64,000 bases of DNA from Bolinopsis microptera (lineage: Eukaryota > Ctenophora > Tentaculata > Lobata > Bolinopsidae), in the NCBI RefSeq assembly GCF_026151205.1, contig NC_087075.1, forward strand, positions 14,521,628 to 14,585,627, written 5' to 3'. The translations under genes were made by a program, and so were the position numbers. The notes beneath the pieces are model-generated. The model was not told the DNA's origin. It did not search any database and saw only the letters and a list, made by a program, of their open reading frames with translations. Positions 32,701 through 47,700 of the stretch are shown one piece after another. The number at the start of each line of letters is the position of its first letter. Within the stretch, counting starts at the first letter, position 1.

Positions 32701-35700
32701 ATCAAATTAGGTAAAAGTAAAATTGGTTGATAACATGACGATGATCACTTATTTAGAAGAATTTATTACTTTTTCAAAATTCAACTGGACTGACTATTGA
32801 TTTTAAAAGAGCTTAAGAGCTATGTCTCTAAAATACCAGAATACGTCAGGCATACTTACCAGAAAAGCCTTTTCCGTCCACTAGGATGTCAGTTCTCCTA
32901 CATGCTTGAGTGAACATGCACAGAACTTTGTTACGATACGATCTGCTCTTCGAGAGTGGGTTCTCTGAAATTACAAACATTTCATTTTAAGACAGTTAAT
33001 TAATTTTCATGAAGACTAGGAAGTTTTCCAAGTCACGATACCACAGATATGATTTTGTTGATCATCTTAAACCCCCAATTTTGCAGGAATACTTCATTAC
33101 TCAACCAGACCATCACATTACCCAACTGTCCAAAGTTAATCTTTTCAAGATTATATCCTACAATATATCCTACAATATATCCTACAATATACCCTACAAT
33201 ATATCCTACAAATACAATATATCCTACAATATATCCTACAATGTACCCTACAATATACCCTACAATATATCCTACAATATACCCTACAACATACCCTACA
33301 ATATATCCTACAATATATCCTACAATATATCCTACAATATATCCTACAAAATATCCTACAATATACCCTACAATGTACCCTACAATACATCCTACAATAT
33401 ACCATACAACATATCCTACAATATACCCTACAATATATCCTACAATATATCCTACAATATACCCTACAATATATCCTACAATACACCCTACAATATATCC
33501 TACAATGTACCCTACAATATACCCTACAATATACCCCACAATATACCCTACAATATACCCTACAATATATCCTACAATATACCCTACAATATATCCTACA
33601 ATATATCCTACAATATATCCTACAATATACCCCACAATATACCCCACAATATACCCCACAATATATCCTACAATATATCCTACAATATACCCTACAATAT
33701 ATCCTACAATATACCCTACAATATATCCTACAATATATCCTACAATATACCCTACAATATATCCTACAATATATCCTACAATATACCCTACAATATATCC
33801 TACAATATATCCTACAATATATCCTACAATATATCCTACTATATATCCTACAATATACCCTACAATATATCCTACAATATACCCTACAATATATCCTACA
33901 ATATACCCTACAATATATCCTACAATACACCCTACAATATACCCTACAATATATCCTACAATATACCCTACAATATATCCTACAATATACCCTACAATAT
34001 ACCCTACAATATATCCTACAATATATCCTATAATATATCCTACAATATATCCTATAATATATCCTACAATATATCCTACAATATACCCTACAATATATCC
34101 TATAATATATCCTACAATATATCCTACAATATACCCTACAATATACCCTACAATGTATCCTACAATATATCCTACAATACATCCTACAATACACCCCCAC
34201 TTACCAGCGATAGCGATGTCGTGTAACCTAGGTAGGTCTGTTAAACACGCAATATTATCTACAGACGTTACACAGTTGCTATGGAGATCTAGTTTTCTCA
34301 GCATCACAATCTTGTTAAACCCTGTCAGCTCAGTTAACTGGTTGTTTGATAGGATCAGCTCGGAGAGGTTCTCGTGTGTCTAAAAGTAACGTTGTCGTGA
34401 GATTAATGAGATCCATTGGGATCGATTTATTTATTTTTGAAGAAAATAATACAAGGCTGAAAGCAACACGGCCAAAGTCCCTCGGATCTACGACCACAAA
34501 AAAAGGATCCATAGGGTAATGAGTCAACAAATAAAGTTAAATACATTTTTAACCAAGAATTCGAATAAATCACTGTCAAAAGTTGTATGAATTTGTTATA
34601 AGTTTTCTATAAGTCGTATAAAATAACCTACCTTGGTGATGACCTTCATGACACTGCAGTGAGTACACACTAATTTAGTGAGAGCCGGGTTAATGTAGTT
34701 CAGGTCCAACACTTCTATCTGGTTGTAACTCACATCCAACTCCTGGAAGCGTTAGAACTTAAGATTAAAGCAAGAATAATAACATAAACTTCAACACTGC
34801 TTTTAAACATTCTTCCTAATTTCTTCATTATCAGAACTGTGAATTTAGGTTAGAGGTCATTATAGAGGCGATAGATAGAGACTACGAGTATCGACTACGA
34901 TGTGTATCTTGTATAGGTCCTTGCTTGTGATTGTATGAATTAGGGTGTGGTATTTACTGACGGGGAAATTTCAAAACACAGTTCATTTTACCTGGCAACA
35001 AATCAAGTGAAGGCTGAAGCCGTCTTTTTGGCGAAATAATTTAAATACAACATTAATTTCACATTTCTAATACTCCAATAATATTACAGTACGTGATCTG
35101 CGCGGGAGGTACATCTCATCATTACACTGTTCGTGCGCCCCACGTAAAAGGTACAAAATCTGAACTCTTATGTTTGCCCCATTGCGACAGAGCTATATTT
35201 AAATTTACTTCTTTCAGTATACTGTATCATAATGTTTTATCGTCCAAATTTCACTGAAGATTCATTAAGTCCGATCAAGCTGAGCACAAAACAAGCGCCC
35301 TGATGAATAATGTGCCTGTTTAGCAATGTTTGTAGCAGAACGGGGCTTTCAGAATCCATCACTCGATAAAAAACGGTGGATAAATACCGGAGCTGAGGTG
35401 AGATGAGGACTTTATTGGGTCTATAAAACCCCCACAGTTGACTGAGCACAATGGTCGGGGAACGGAGGGTTAGATTAAGAAGGGACTCCCGGACTCCAAA
35501 ATATCTTGAATCTTGTCCCTTCATTTAAACTTTTAAAGTATATCGCTGAGAAAATAACGACTTCAACAATTTGAGAGTGGAATGCTATCATCTGGTTTAG
35601 AGTGAAATTGGTTTAGAGTGAAATTGGATGCCTCTGAATTGCTAATAAGGTTGTAGTGATTATTTGGAGCACGACTACAAGCATTTCAGTCTTATTTCGT

Positions 35701-38700
35701 CAGTTTTATCAGTTCCTCCCCAAAGGGAGGTGAGCCTTGCCCCGAGGTACTGCAATACGGGGAAGACTCGTGGTCTGGCTGAAGCAAGCTTCACATCCGA
35801 GACGGATTTCCAAAAATCAATTTAATATTGAAGCTACTCGATGAGAAGCGTATCAGATATTAAACTGATAAGAACAGATACTACACTTGATCTTAGCCAA
35901 AAGGCCGAGAAGCGATAAAATTGAACCGGTGTTTGAGGCCTATATCATGCATCAAAAATATATCCTTGCGTTTGAAATAGATCAAAGATATACATTCGAT
36001 CGAAGAGCCAAAAATATATTCCGAAAAATGTAGACAAAATTTAGACTGGTATGTTTTGAGGTAATCTCAGGTAAAGACAAAATGAGATGAAATTCAAATC
36101 ACAATTTTTAAATGACGTAACTTCTTCGAAAATTTGGGCATTTCAATCGAACAGCTGTGTAATTCAGCTTAATGATGTTATTATAAAACTAAATTATTAA
36201 TCTATACTCAACTATATCAAGTTTAACTAAAGATCAATTATTAAGATAACCTAACCCTACCGTGTTGACTAGTGTACGATACTCTTTACCGTGCGTTATT
36301 GTGATTATTGGTCGCTATACGGCTGAGTGAGTACAGTGTGTAGTGCGAGAATACTTGTGAGCAGGCAGAGTTTATCACAGGTACGCCCCTGTAGGACTAG
36401 TCTGGTTGGCCTGCCTCTATAAATACCTGGCAACCTGTTTATCACAGGTACGCCCCTGTAGGACTAGTCTGGTTGGCTGCCTCTATAAATACCTGGTAAC
36501 CTGTTTATCACAGGTACGCCCCTGTAGGACTAGTCTGGTTGGCTGCCTCTATAAATACCTGGCAACCTGTTTATCACAGGTACGCCCCTGTAGGACTAGT
36601 CTGGTTGGCTGCCTCTATAAATACCTGGTAACCTGTTTATCACTGGTACGCCCCTGTAGGACTAGTCTGGTTGGCTGCCTCTATAAATACCTGGCAACCT
36701 GTTTATCACAGGTACGCCCCTGTAGGAGTAGTCTGGTTGGCTGCCTCTATAAATACCTGGTAACCTGTTTATCACAGGTACGCCCCTGTAGGACTAGTCT
36801 GGTTGGCCGCCTCTATAAATACCTGGTAACCTGTTTATCACAGGTACGCCCCTGTAGGACTAGTCTGGTTGGCTGCCTCTATAAATACCTGGCAACCTGT
36901 TTATCACAGGTACGCCCCTGTAGGACTAGTCTGGTTGGCTGCCTCTATAAATACCTGGCAACCTGTTTATCACAGGTACGCCCCTGTAGGACTAGTCTGG
37001 TTGGCTGCCTCTATAAATACCTGGCAACCTGTTTATCACAGGTACGCCCCTGTAGGAGTAGTCTGGTTGGCTGCCTCTATAAATACCTGGCAACCTGTTT
37101 ATCACAGGTACGCCCCTGTAGGACTAGTCTGGTTGGCTGCCTCTATAAATACCTGGTAACCTGTTTATCACAGGTACGCCCCTGTAGGACTAGTCTGGTT
37201 GGCTGCCTCTATAAATACCTGGCAACCTGTTTATCACAGGTACGCCCCTGTAGGAGTAGTCTGGTTGGCTGCCTCTATAAATACCTGGTAACCTGTTTAT
37301 CACAGGTACGCCCCTGTAGGAATAGTCTGGTTGGCTGCCTCTATAAATACCTGGTAACCTGTTTATCACAGGTACGCCCCTGTAGGACTAGTCTGGTTGG
37401 CTGCCTCTATAAATACCTGGTAACCTGTTTATCACAGGTACGCCCCTGTAGGACTAGTCTGGTTGGCTGCCTCTATAAATACCTGGCAACCTGTTTATCA
37501 CAGGTACGCCCCTGTGGGACTAGTCTGGTTGGCTGCCTCTATAAATACCTGGCAACCTGTTTATCACAGGTACGCCCCTGTAGGACTAGTCTGGTTGGCT
37601 GCCTCTATAAATACCTGGCAACCTGTTTATCACAGGTACGCCCCTGTAGGAGTAGTCTGGTTGGCCGCCTCTATAAATACCTGGCAACCTGTTTATCACA
37701 GGTACGCCCCTGTAGGAGTAGTCTGGTTGGCCGCCTCTATAAATACCTGGTAACCTGTTTATCACAGGTACGCCCCTGTAGGACAAGTCTGGTTGGCTGC
37801 CTCTATAAATACCTGGCAACCTGTTTATCACAGGTACGCCACTGTAGGACTAGTCTGGTTGGCTGCCTCTATAAATACCTGGCAACCTGTTTATCACAGG
37901 TACGCCCCTGTAGGACTAGTCTGGTTGGCTGCCTCTATAAATACCTGGTAACCTGTTTATCACAGGTACGCCCCTGTAGGACTAGTCTGGTTGGCTGCCT
38001 CTATAAATACCTGGCAACCTGTTTATCACAGGTACGCCCCTGTAGGACTAGTCTGGTTGGCTGCCTCTATAAATACCTGGCAACCTGTTTATCACAGGTA
38101 CGCCCCTGTAGGAGTAGTCTGGTTGGCTGCCTCTATAAATACCTGGTAACCTGTTTATCACAGGTACGCCCCTGTAGGACTAGTCTGGTTGGCTGCCTCT
38201 ATAAATACCTGGCAACCTGTTTATCACAGGTACGCCCCTGTAGGACTAGTCTGGTTGGCTGCCTCTATAAATACCTGGCAACCTGTTTATCACAGGTACG
38301 CCCCTGTAGGAGTAGTCTGGCTGGCTGCCTCTATAAATACCTGGCAACCTGTTTATCACAGGTACGCCCCTGTGGGACTAGTCTGGTTGGCTGCCTCTAT
38401 AAATACCTGGTAACCTGTTTATCACAGGTACGCCCCTGTAGGACTAGTCTGGTTGGCTGCCTCTATAAATACCTGGCAACCTGTTTATCACAGGTACGCC
38501 CCTGTAGGACTAGTCTGGTTGGCTGCCTCTATAAATACCTGGTAACCTGTTTATCACAGGTACGCCCCTGTAGGACTAGTCTGGTTGGCTGCCTCTATAA
38601 ATACCTGGCAACCTGTTTATCACAGGTACGCCCCTGTAGGACTAGTCTGGTTGGCTGCCTCTATAAATACCTGGCAACCTGTTTATCACAGGTACGCCCC

Positions 38701-41700
38701 TGTAGGACTAGTCTGGTTGGCTGCCTCTATAAATACCTGGCAACCTGTTTATCACAGGTACGCCCCTGTAGGACTAGTCTGGTTGGCTGCCTCTATAAAT
38801 ACCTGGCAACCTGTTTATCACAGGTACGCCCCTGTAGGACTAGTCTGGTTGGCTGCCTCTATAAATACCTGGCAACCTGTTTATCACAGGTACGCCCCTG
38901 TAGGACTAGTCTGGTTGGCTGCCTCTATAAATACCTGGCAACCTGTTTATCACAGGTACGCCCCTGTAGGACTAGTCTGGTTGGCTGCCTCTATAAATAC
39001 CTGGCAACCTGTTTATCACAGGTACGCCCCTGTAGGACTAGTCTGGTTGGCTGCCTCTATAAATACCTGGCAACCTGTTTATCACAGGTACGCCCCTGTA
39101 GGACTAGTCTGGTTGACTGCCTCTATAAATACCTGGCAACCTGTTTATCACAGGTACGCCCCTGTAGGACTAGTCTGGTTGACTGCCTCTATAAATACCT
39201 GGCAACCTGTTTATCACAGGTACGCCCCTGTAGGAGTAGTCTGGTTGGCTGCCTCTATAAATACCTGGTAACCTGTTTATCACAGGTACGCCCCTGTAGG
39301 ACTAGTCTGGTTGGCTGCCTCTATAAATACCTGGCAACCTGTTTATCACAGGTACGCCCCTGTAGGACTAGTCTGGTTGGCTGCCTCTATAAATACCTGG
39401 CAACCTGTTTATCACAGGTACGCCCCTGTAGGACTAGTCTGGTTGGCTGCCTCTATTAATACCTGGTAACCTGTTTATCACAGGTACGCCCCTGTAGGAC
39501 TAGTCTGGTTGGCTGCCTCTATAAATACCTGGCAACCTGTTTATCACAGGTACGCCCCTGTAGGACTAGTCTGGTTGGCTGCCTCTATAAATACCTGGCA
39601 ACCTGTTTATCACAGGTACGCCCCTGTAGGACTAGTCTGGTTGGCTGCCTCTATAAATACCTGGTAACCTGTTTATCACAGGTACGCCCCTGTAGGACTA
39701 GTCTGGTTGGCTGCCTCTATAAATACCTGGCAACCTGTTTATCACAGGTACGCCCCTGTAGGACTAGTCTGGTTGGCTGCCTCTATAAATACCTGGCAAC
39801 CTGTTTATCACAGGTACGCCCCTGTAGGACTAGTCTGGTTGACTGCCTCTATAAATACCTGGCAACCTGTATATCACAGGTACGCCCCTGTAGAGCTGTA
39901 GGACTAGTCTGGTTGGCTGCCTCTATAAATACCTGGCAACCTGTTTATCACAGGTACGCCCCTGTAGGACTAGTCTGGTTGACTGCCTCTATAAATACCT
40001 GGCAACCTGTTTATCACAGGTACGCCCCTGTAGGACTAGTCTGGTTGGCTGCCTCTATAAATACCTGGCAACCTGTTTATCACAGGTACGCCCCTGTAGG
40101 AGTAGTCTGGTTGGCTGCCTCTATAAATACCTGGCAACCTGTTTATCACAGGTACGCCCCTGTAGGACTAGTCTGGTTGGCTGCCTCTATAAATACCTGG
40201 CAACCTGTTTATCACAGGTACGCCCCTGTAGGAGTAGTCTGGTTGGCTGCCTCTATAAATACCTGGCAACCTGTTTATCACAGGTACGCCCCTGTAGGAC
40301 TAGTCTGGTTGGCTGCCTCTATAAATACCTGGCAACCTGTTTATCACAGGTACGCCCTGTAGGACTAGTCTGGTTGGCTGCCTCTATAAATACCTGGCAA
40401 CCTGTTTATCACAGGTACGCCCTGTAGGACTAGTCTGGTTGGCTGCCTCTATAAATACCTGGTAACCTGTTTATCACAGGTACGCCCCTGTAGGACTAGT
40501 CTGGTTGGCTGCCTCTATAAATACCTGGCAACCTGTTTATCACAGGTACGCCCCTGTAGGACTAGTCTGGTTGGCTGCCTCTATAAATACCTGGCAACCT
40601 GTTTATCACAGGTACGCCCCTGTAGGACTAGTCTGGTTGGCTGCCTCTATAAATACCTGGCAACCTGTTTATCACAGGTACGCCCTGTAGGACTAGTCTG
40701 GTTGGCTGCCTCTATAAATACCTGGCAACCTGTTTATCACAGGTACGCCCTGTAGGACTAGTCTGGTTGGCTGCCTCTATAAATACCTGGTAACCTGTTT
40801 ATCACAGGTACGCCCCTGTAGGACTAGTCTGGTTGGCTGCCTCTATAAATACCTGGCAACCTGTTTATCACAGGTACGCCCCTGTAGGACTAGTCTGGTT
40901 GGCTGCCTCTATAAATACCTGGCAACCTGTTTATCACAGGTACGCCCCTGTAGGACTAGTCTGGTTGGCTGCCTCTATAAATACCTGGCAACCTGTTTAT
41001 CACAGGTACGCCCCTGTAGGACTAGTCTGGTTGGCTGCCTCTATTTTACACTGAAACACCTGGTAGCCTACACAGGAGCATCCACATTTTATGCGAATAA
41101 ACTGATTAGACATGAATCCTATCTGCACAAACTCTTTTATGCTGTCTGCGCACTTTTCTCAAAGCATGGTATAGGATAAAGGGATAAAAGGAACGTGCCC
41201 AATCTGCCCATCCTCTAGCTCTCTAGCTGGACAATAACTTGAAGCATGTGCTTAATACTGCTTACTACTTACTAGCCATGCTCATAGTTAGGAATAATAT
41301 TTGTATACTTACCTTCTATTGTTGACGAGCGTTGTCGTTATAGTTACTAGTAAGTCTAAGATTAGTTGAATATAAGCTCCTCTTGAGACCGCAGGAGAAC
41401 GGTTTGATGTTAATGAACATCTTGTAGAGTGTAGACAGCATGCTAGCAACCTTGTGAGTAGAACACTTTACTTTAACGATATTTTATACGCGTGTGAGTC
41501 TAGGAAATAAGATATACTGCAACCCTTAGCCTTGTTTTTACAGAATAATGACATTTTCCTAAGACCATACTGCACCTATTCACAGTTGTCTGTAACTTAG
41601 TCCGGATGGTACCCCCCACCCCCCCCCCCCCCCCTTAGTCCAGCAGCTTGATTCTTGCTGAACTGGTTGTCCGTTTATAACGTTCTACTTAAAAAAAGAA

Positions 41701-44700
41701 GGAGGCTCCTATTGCCTTACGGGTAACATTATTTCAGTTGCTCAGGATCTAAGGACCTAGTTTAGCGCAAGAACAAAGACAGCAACTGCGCAAACACACC
41801 ATAGTTTTATTATTTAAAGAGGCATTTCGAGCGATTCTGCAGTTATTTTTATTTTATTTTCTCCATTTTTGAAAAGTTCTTCCTCGTCCTCTACTGAACC
41901 ATATTCCCTGTCCTATTATACCCGGCTTTACTTACAACACGATCCTATACCCGGCTTTACTTACAACACGATCATATACCCGGCTTTAATTACAACACGA
42001 TCCTATACCCGGCTTTACTTATGGGTTCATTTACTGTTTTACTTTGGCAACCCCTTTACTTATAATAGTAAGCACTGAGTTATGAACTACCTCAGTAAAA
42101 ACTAGAAGTAGATAGTAAGCTCACTAAGCACTGAGTTATGAACTACCTCAGTAAAAACTAGAAGTAGATAGTAAGCTCACTAAGCACTGAGTTATGAACT
42201 ACCTCAGTAAAAACTAGAAGTAGATAGTAAGCTCACTAAGCACTGAGTTATGAACTACCTCAGTAAAAACTAGAAGTAGATAGTAAGCTCACTAAGCACT
42301 GAGTTATGAACTACCTCAGTAAAAACTAGAAGTAGATAGTAAGCTCACTAAGCACTGAGTTATGAACTACCTCAGTAAAAACTAGAAGTAGATAGTAAGC
42401 TCACTAAGCACTGAGTTGTGAACTACCTCAGTAAAAACTAGAAGTAGATAGTAAGCTCACTAAGCACTGAGTTATGAACTACCTCAGTAAAAACTAGAAG
42501 TAGATAGTAAGCTCACTAAGCACTGAGTTATGAACTTTCTCAGTAAAAACTAGAACTATACCATCAAAACATTCAAATTAAGATAAGCAGAGCCTAAGCG
42601 ATCCAACTTGCCTCACTAAGTAACTATAGTAACTAGTAACTATAGTAACTAGTAACTAGTAACTATAACAACTAGTAACTATAGTAACTAGTAACTATAG
42701 TAACTAGTAACTATAGTAACTAGTAACTATAGTAACTAGTAACTATAGTAACTAGTAACTATAGTAACTAGTAACTATAGTAACTAGTAACTATAGTAAC
42801 TAGTAACTATAGTAACTAGTAACTATAGTAACTAGTAACTATAGTAACTAGTAACTATAGTAACTAGTAACTATAGTAACTAGTAACTATAGTAACTAGT
42901 AACTATAGTAACTAGTAACTATAGTAATTAGTAACTATAGTAACTATAATAACTAGTAACTACAGTAACTAGTAACTTTAGTAACTAGTAACTATAGTAA
43001 CTAGTAACTATAGTAACTAGTTACTTGCCTCATTAAGCGACCGCACATGGATAATTCGTCTATCCGGGCTTGTACTCGTTAATCTCTATCAGAATGGTTC
43101 ATTAAACACGATTATGGAACACTAGGAGCAGTTACAGAACTTTTAATTCCAATTCAGACCAGTGAGTGGTTGAAGATATGCTAAGAATGCCGTTGCTGTG
43201 GCATCTGACGTTCATATGGAGATGAACTTAGTAATTGTTGTAATAAGGAGATGAACGTGGGTAATCTCTGTTAAAGTAGTCACGTTTTAAGCTCTGTGGT
43301 AGTCTACTTCATTTACAGAGCAGTGTATTCTTATTCGTTTTTCTTTGACAGCTTGATTTTAATTTTCTGTCTCAACGTTAGGAGATACAGTACGTAGAAT
43401 AGTACGTTTCTTTAGAACTAATTTTATAGGCCCAGCAGTTTTGCTTTAAAAACAAGGTTTCTTTTAATAAAATATTCATAAAATATTCATCCAAGTCTCG
43501 GATTATATTCATTCAAAACTCACAGTAGATAATTATAATCCACCTTAATATTGTTGATGATATAGCAACATTTTAGTTTTACAAATCCAACTTATCCCGT
43601 TTAAATAACGATTTAGTTGCAAAAGTACAGCAGCTATAAATGCAGAATATAAAGGAAGGATGCGTCTGACTGATATCTTGTTAACAATCACTCTTTTTAA
43701 AGTGGTTTGCTCCACTGACAGAGGTAAGATCTAGTGGTTACCACTAGTTACACACTGTAACCATGGTAACTGACAGAGGTAAGATGATGTTGCTTATTAA
43801 AAACTTGTCATCCTTAAGTCCTTAAATCACGTGATGAAACTGAACTCTCAAATAAATGCCGTCTCCAAAGATCTGAATCAAAGTAAATGTACATCTTTGT
43901 TGGGCATATTTTAATGTCGAAGCGTGTTAGAATGTTAGAATTTATTTATTTATTTATCTGATTCTGTTACCATATTGTGACAAGGTAGTGCTTAAAATAT
44001 CGCATTCCCAGATTGGGCCTTGGTGTCAGATCTAACCCAAGAAGATGGGAACTATGTCCTTAGTTTCGACGAGGAGATATCCAACAACAACCTGATCATG
44101 ATCTTCTACCCGCACAAAGAGTTTCAGATGACGATGAGCTTCAAGGATGATAATCAAGACTGCACAGCTCTCCTCAACTGGACTGCTCAGTCCGCTAAAA
44201 TGGGAGACCTGGTGTTTCCTAGAGTCTGCGACCCATCTCCATCTTATTGGATGCTGCAATTCAACCTTTACTCCAGCACAAGTATGGTCAGGATCTATTG
44301 TGAGGATAACACCCATTTCCTCTTCCCACTTACTCAGGCTGAAGTGTGCGGGAGTGGGTTAGGAGTTAAGACTCTGGTTGACATTAAGTTCAGTGTGGAA
44401 TATGGTCATCTGCTTTACCGAACTGGAGCAGTGAAATACGACAACCAGGATTTACCAGGTGAGACATTTAAAGAGAAAGTAGACCAGGATTTACCAGGTG
44501 AGACATTTTAAGAGAAAGTAGACAAGGATTTACCAGGTGGAACATTTAAAGAGAAAGTAGACCAGGATTTACCAGGTGGGACATTTTAAGAGAAAGTAGG
44601 CCTGAGGTATTTGAAATAATATATTCTTAAAGTTTAGAAAGACTCAGACTGCTAAATTATCACAACATGATTTGCTAACATAGACTTAAACACTTCCCTA

Positions 44701-47700
44701 GCTTGCAGTGAGAACGAGTGGATGAAAACGGACGGTAATACTTACGTTTGTAAGGATCAGCTGGAGGGAATGTCTACTTTTGTCCTTGTAAAGAGGGGAA
44801 TACGAGAAAATATGGAGCCTACGGATGCAAAAGTATGTTTTTATTTTTATTTTTATTTTTTTGCAAAAGTGTGTGCTCATTAGTTGGGCTACAAAACTTT
44901 TCCGATTGAAATAATTTTTGACAGATTTTAGTTTTTAGCACAAAGGGTGCAAGATTACTTTTTTAAATGTTCAATAGATATTTCAAAAACCATATTTTTG
45001 TATGATGTGTAAATCCAACTCATGATGTTTTTAATATTATAACCTCCGACTCTTTCCAGTTCCATGCCACGGATTTAGTTCCAGCTGGGATCACATCCTA
45101 CTTGCAGGACATTCCTTCCCTATAAACACTAACACCGTTCTCACTGTCAAATGTAAACCTCAGACTGCAGGAATAGAAGCCCTTTTCAGGGGGGACAATG
45201 TAATAACATGTAAAACCGAGCAGGAGTACGATAATCTGGAAGAACAAAAGTGTATCGCACTCGGTAGGCATAGAATTATTTTTGATAATAGTCCTCCTTT
45301 CACAAGACTTTAAAATCCCCCGTCTGGCCACCCCAACCCCCCCCCCCCCCCCCCCCCCCAGAAGACACCATCAATATGAACCTTGACTAAGATATCAAAA
45401 TTTCATTGAAGTTAAATATAATGGGTAGGAAGGTGGTGTAAAAGTGACAATTGATTCCATTTAAAAGCTCCTTACTCCTTACTTCTTACTCCTTCTCCTT
45501 ACTCCTTATTCCTTACTCCTTACTCCTCACTCCTTACTCATTACTCCTTATTCCTTACTCCTTACTCCTTACTCCTTACTCCTTACTCTTTACTCCTTAC
45601 TCCTTACTCCTTACTCCTTACTCTTTACTCCTTACTCCTTACTCCTTACTCCTTACTCCTTACTCTTTACTCTTTACTCTTTACTCCTTACGGACGGGAA
45701 CGTGGACAGCAGAACCGGTGAGATGATAATATTCACATTGTACCAAGCTACAAATCTTCTCAGATCATGTATAATCTCTCATAATGCTGCCCTGAATTAG
45801 CCTGAGTAGAGCTAAAGAGTTGATTTTATTCTTCTAAAATAGCAAGTAGTGGCCGATTAGTAGCCGGTTTGGAACCTCAAATAGTAGCCGGCTTATGACC
45901 GGCTAGTGGCCGGTTAAGCGGTTAGTAAGTTAGTAGCCACTTTGTGGCTACTAGCCGGTTAGTAGCCGGCTAGTGACCGCTTTTCAAGTGCCGGCTAGTA
46001 ACCGGCTAGTAGCCGGTGTTCATATGTTACTGTGCAGGGACCTTGCATAGACCGTGCAGGGACTGACCGTGCAGGGACCGTGCATCAAGTGTTCATTGTG
46101 CACTGTGCAGGGACCGTGCAGGGACCGTGCATCAAGTGTTCATTGTGCAGGGACCGTACATAGACTGTCCGGAGCTAAACGACCAACTAGACTTCCCAAG
46201 TAGTTGTTGCCTTACAGTAGGATTAACAGTTACTAAGTTGCACAGTTGCTCAGGTGCTCAGTTGCTCAGTTACTCAGTTGTTCAGTTGCTCATGTGCTCA
46301 TGTGCTCAGTTGCTCAGTTGCACAGTTGCTCAGTTGCTCAGTTGCTCAGGTGCTCAGTTGCTCAGTTGCTCAGTTGCACAGTTGCTCAGTTGTTCAGTAG
46401 CTCATGTGCTCATGTGCTCAGTTGCTCATGTGCTCAAGAGTTGCTCAGTAGTTGCTCAGTAGTTGCTCAGGAGCTAAGGACCCAACTCACCCTACGTTCT
46501 GTTTAACACGAGCAGCAGTTTTATTTATTTTACATAGTTAATCTTTATGGGAACAGCCTGCTGTACTGTCAAGCACTATCCATCACCGTTACTATATCCG
46601 GTGACACTTATTATAAAGCTGTGACTATCTTTCACGGCAGCAACCCTTAAGCCATGGAAGTTGCGAGCACTGTGTGGCACTAGTTATGACCACTTTGCTA
46701 CAGGAACTACCCCAGTAAAGACTTTAAAGCTGTCTGCTGTTCCGTTTAAATTTTAATAGGTAGCTAAGTGATCCAGCGGACCTATAAAAAAGAGACAGTC
46801 TTAAAAACACAAAGGTTAAAGGTTAAACGATATCATTAAACGGCCCATTGACAATGCTCATCCGGGCATATGCCCATCAGTTTCAGTGATGATGGAGTGA
46901 TGATTCATCTTTAGCTTTCTCAAACAGGTCGTTCTATTGAACCTATTAATAACTCAGTAATTACTCAGTAATTACCAAGTAATTACTTACGCTGGGATCC
47001 GGTAGTTTTACCGTTCTGTTCGCGGTACTGAGTGGTTGAAGTGGACCACGTGATGTTTATCTGAGATGATATCAATTGTTCATTGATATATTGGTTACAA
47101 TATAATATTGGGGGAGTTGGAGACCAGTAAATATCATGACAGGATTATAACTTTATAAAGGTTCCAGTTCTATGGAGGCATGATTTGAGCAGTGCTCCAT
47201 GAATTCAACTCTGTTTTTGTTTGCCCGGAGCACTTGCCTTGAATTTTAAGTTTTGGTTTCATCCTGAAACTGAGGATGCTGTGAACCCTAATCTCTGTTT
47301 GTGACCAGCTACCATAGCATAGTACCTTTATTCTCATGTGAATTGAGAACTGCGGCTGTTCATGTTATCACTAGTGACACTGGCTTTCAAGTCTTAGTTC
47401 TCATAATGTTAATTGTTCCAGCTCATCAGGGAGAAAAGGATTTCGCGATTATTTTGGCCAAAAATCGCGATACCGCGAATTTTAACAGACTATACATTAA
47501 ATTATACATAAAATTTGTCGCAAATAATGGGAAAAATCGCGATTCCGTACATGCAGCGATTTCCTTTTGTCCCTGCAGCTCATGAGTGGCTGTAAATGGC
47601 CTAAGCCATTTGCGTTCCTTTTCGGATAATTGTGCTAATCTAGTCTGCTCGAATTAAACCGCTCACTTTCTCAAGCTGTTTCTCTAACAGGTCTGCGCTT

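Larger units (their letters stand above)
43660..45263 (+). pseudogene. Secreted modular protein, paralogue 1 (frameshift in exon 3)
   Basis: Exons are 43660-43723 (signal peptide MRLTDILLTITLFKVVCS), 44012-44458, 44702-44832 and 45060-45263, with good GT-AG sites. Exon 2 encodes a ~148-aa domain I do not recognise (NYVLSFDEEISNNNL, FYPHKEFQMTMSFKD, CGSGLGVKTLVDIKF). Exon 3 is EGF-like/Cys-rich (CSENEW, TYVCK, then CPCKEGNTRKYGAYGCK), but its two halves lie in different frames. It is 131 nt, while the phase 2 to 1 context demands a multiple of three, as in paralogue 2 (165 nt). Exon 4 is sushi/CCP-like (PCHGFSS, LTVKCKPQT, NVITCKT, EEQKC). It may be inactive, or the break may be a sequencing error. 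It lies antisense inside the nischarin-like intron. No definite terminal exon was found. Confidence 0.7.

Noticed and set aside
33009..34383. Four overlapping open frames of 350-444 codons (Tyr-Asn-Ile and Ile-Val-Gly-Tyr repeats)
   Set aside because: They are produced by a 12-bp minisatellite read on both strands. Only the right end (34205-34379) is a real exon.
35237..35524. A 95-codon minus-strand open frame near U2
   Set aside because: No recognisable motif, no splice support and no fit to the nischarin-like or ISCA2-like phases.
36406..39459. A 1017-residue open frame made of a 22-residue repeat
   Set aside because: It is the + strand reading of the 66-bp satellite. All frames of the array are open to similar lengths, the frame is lost after 1-bp deletions near 40350, and there is no signal, domain or splice context.
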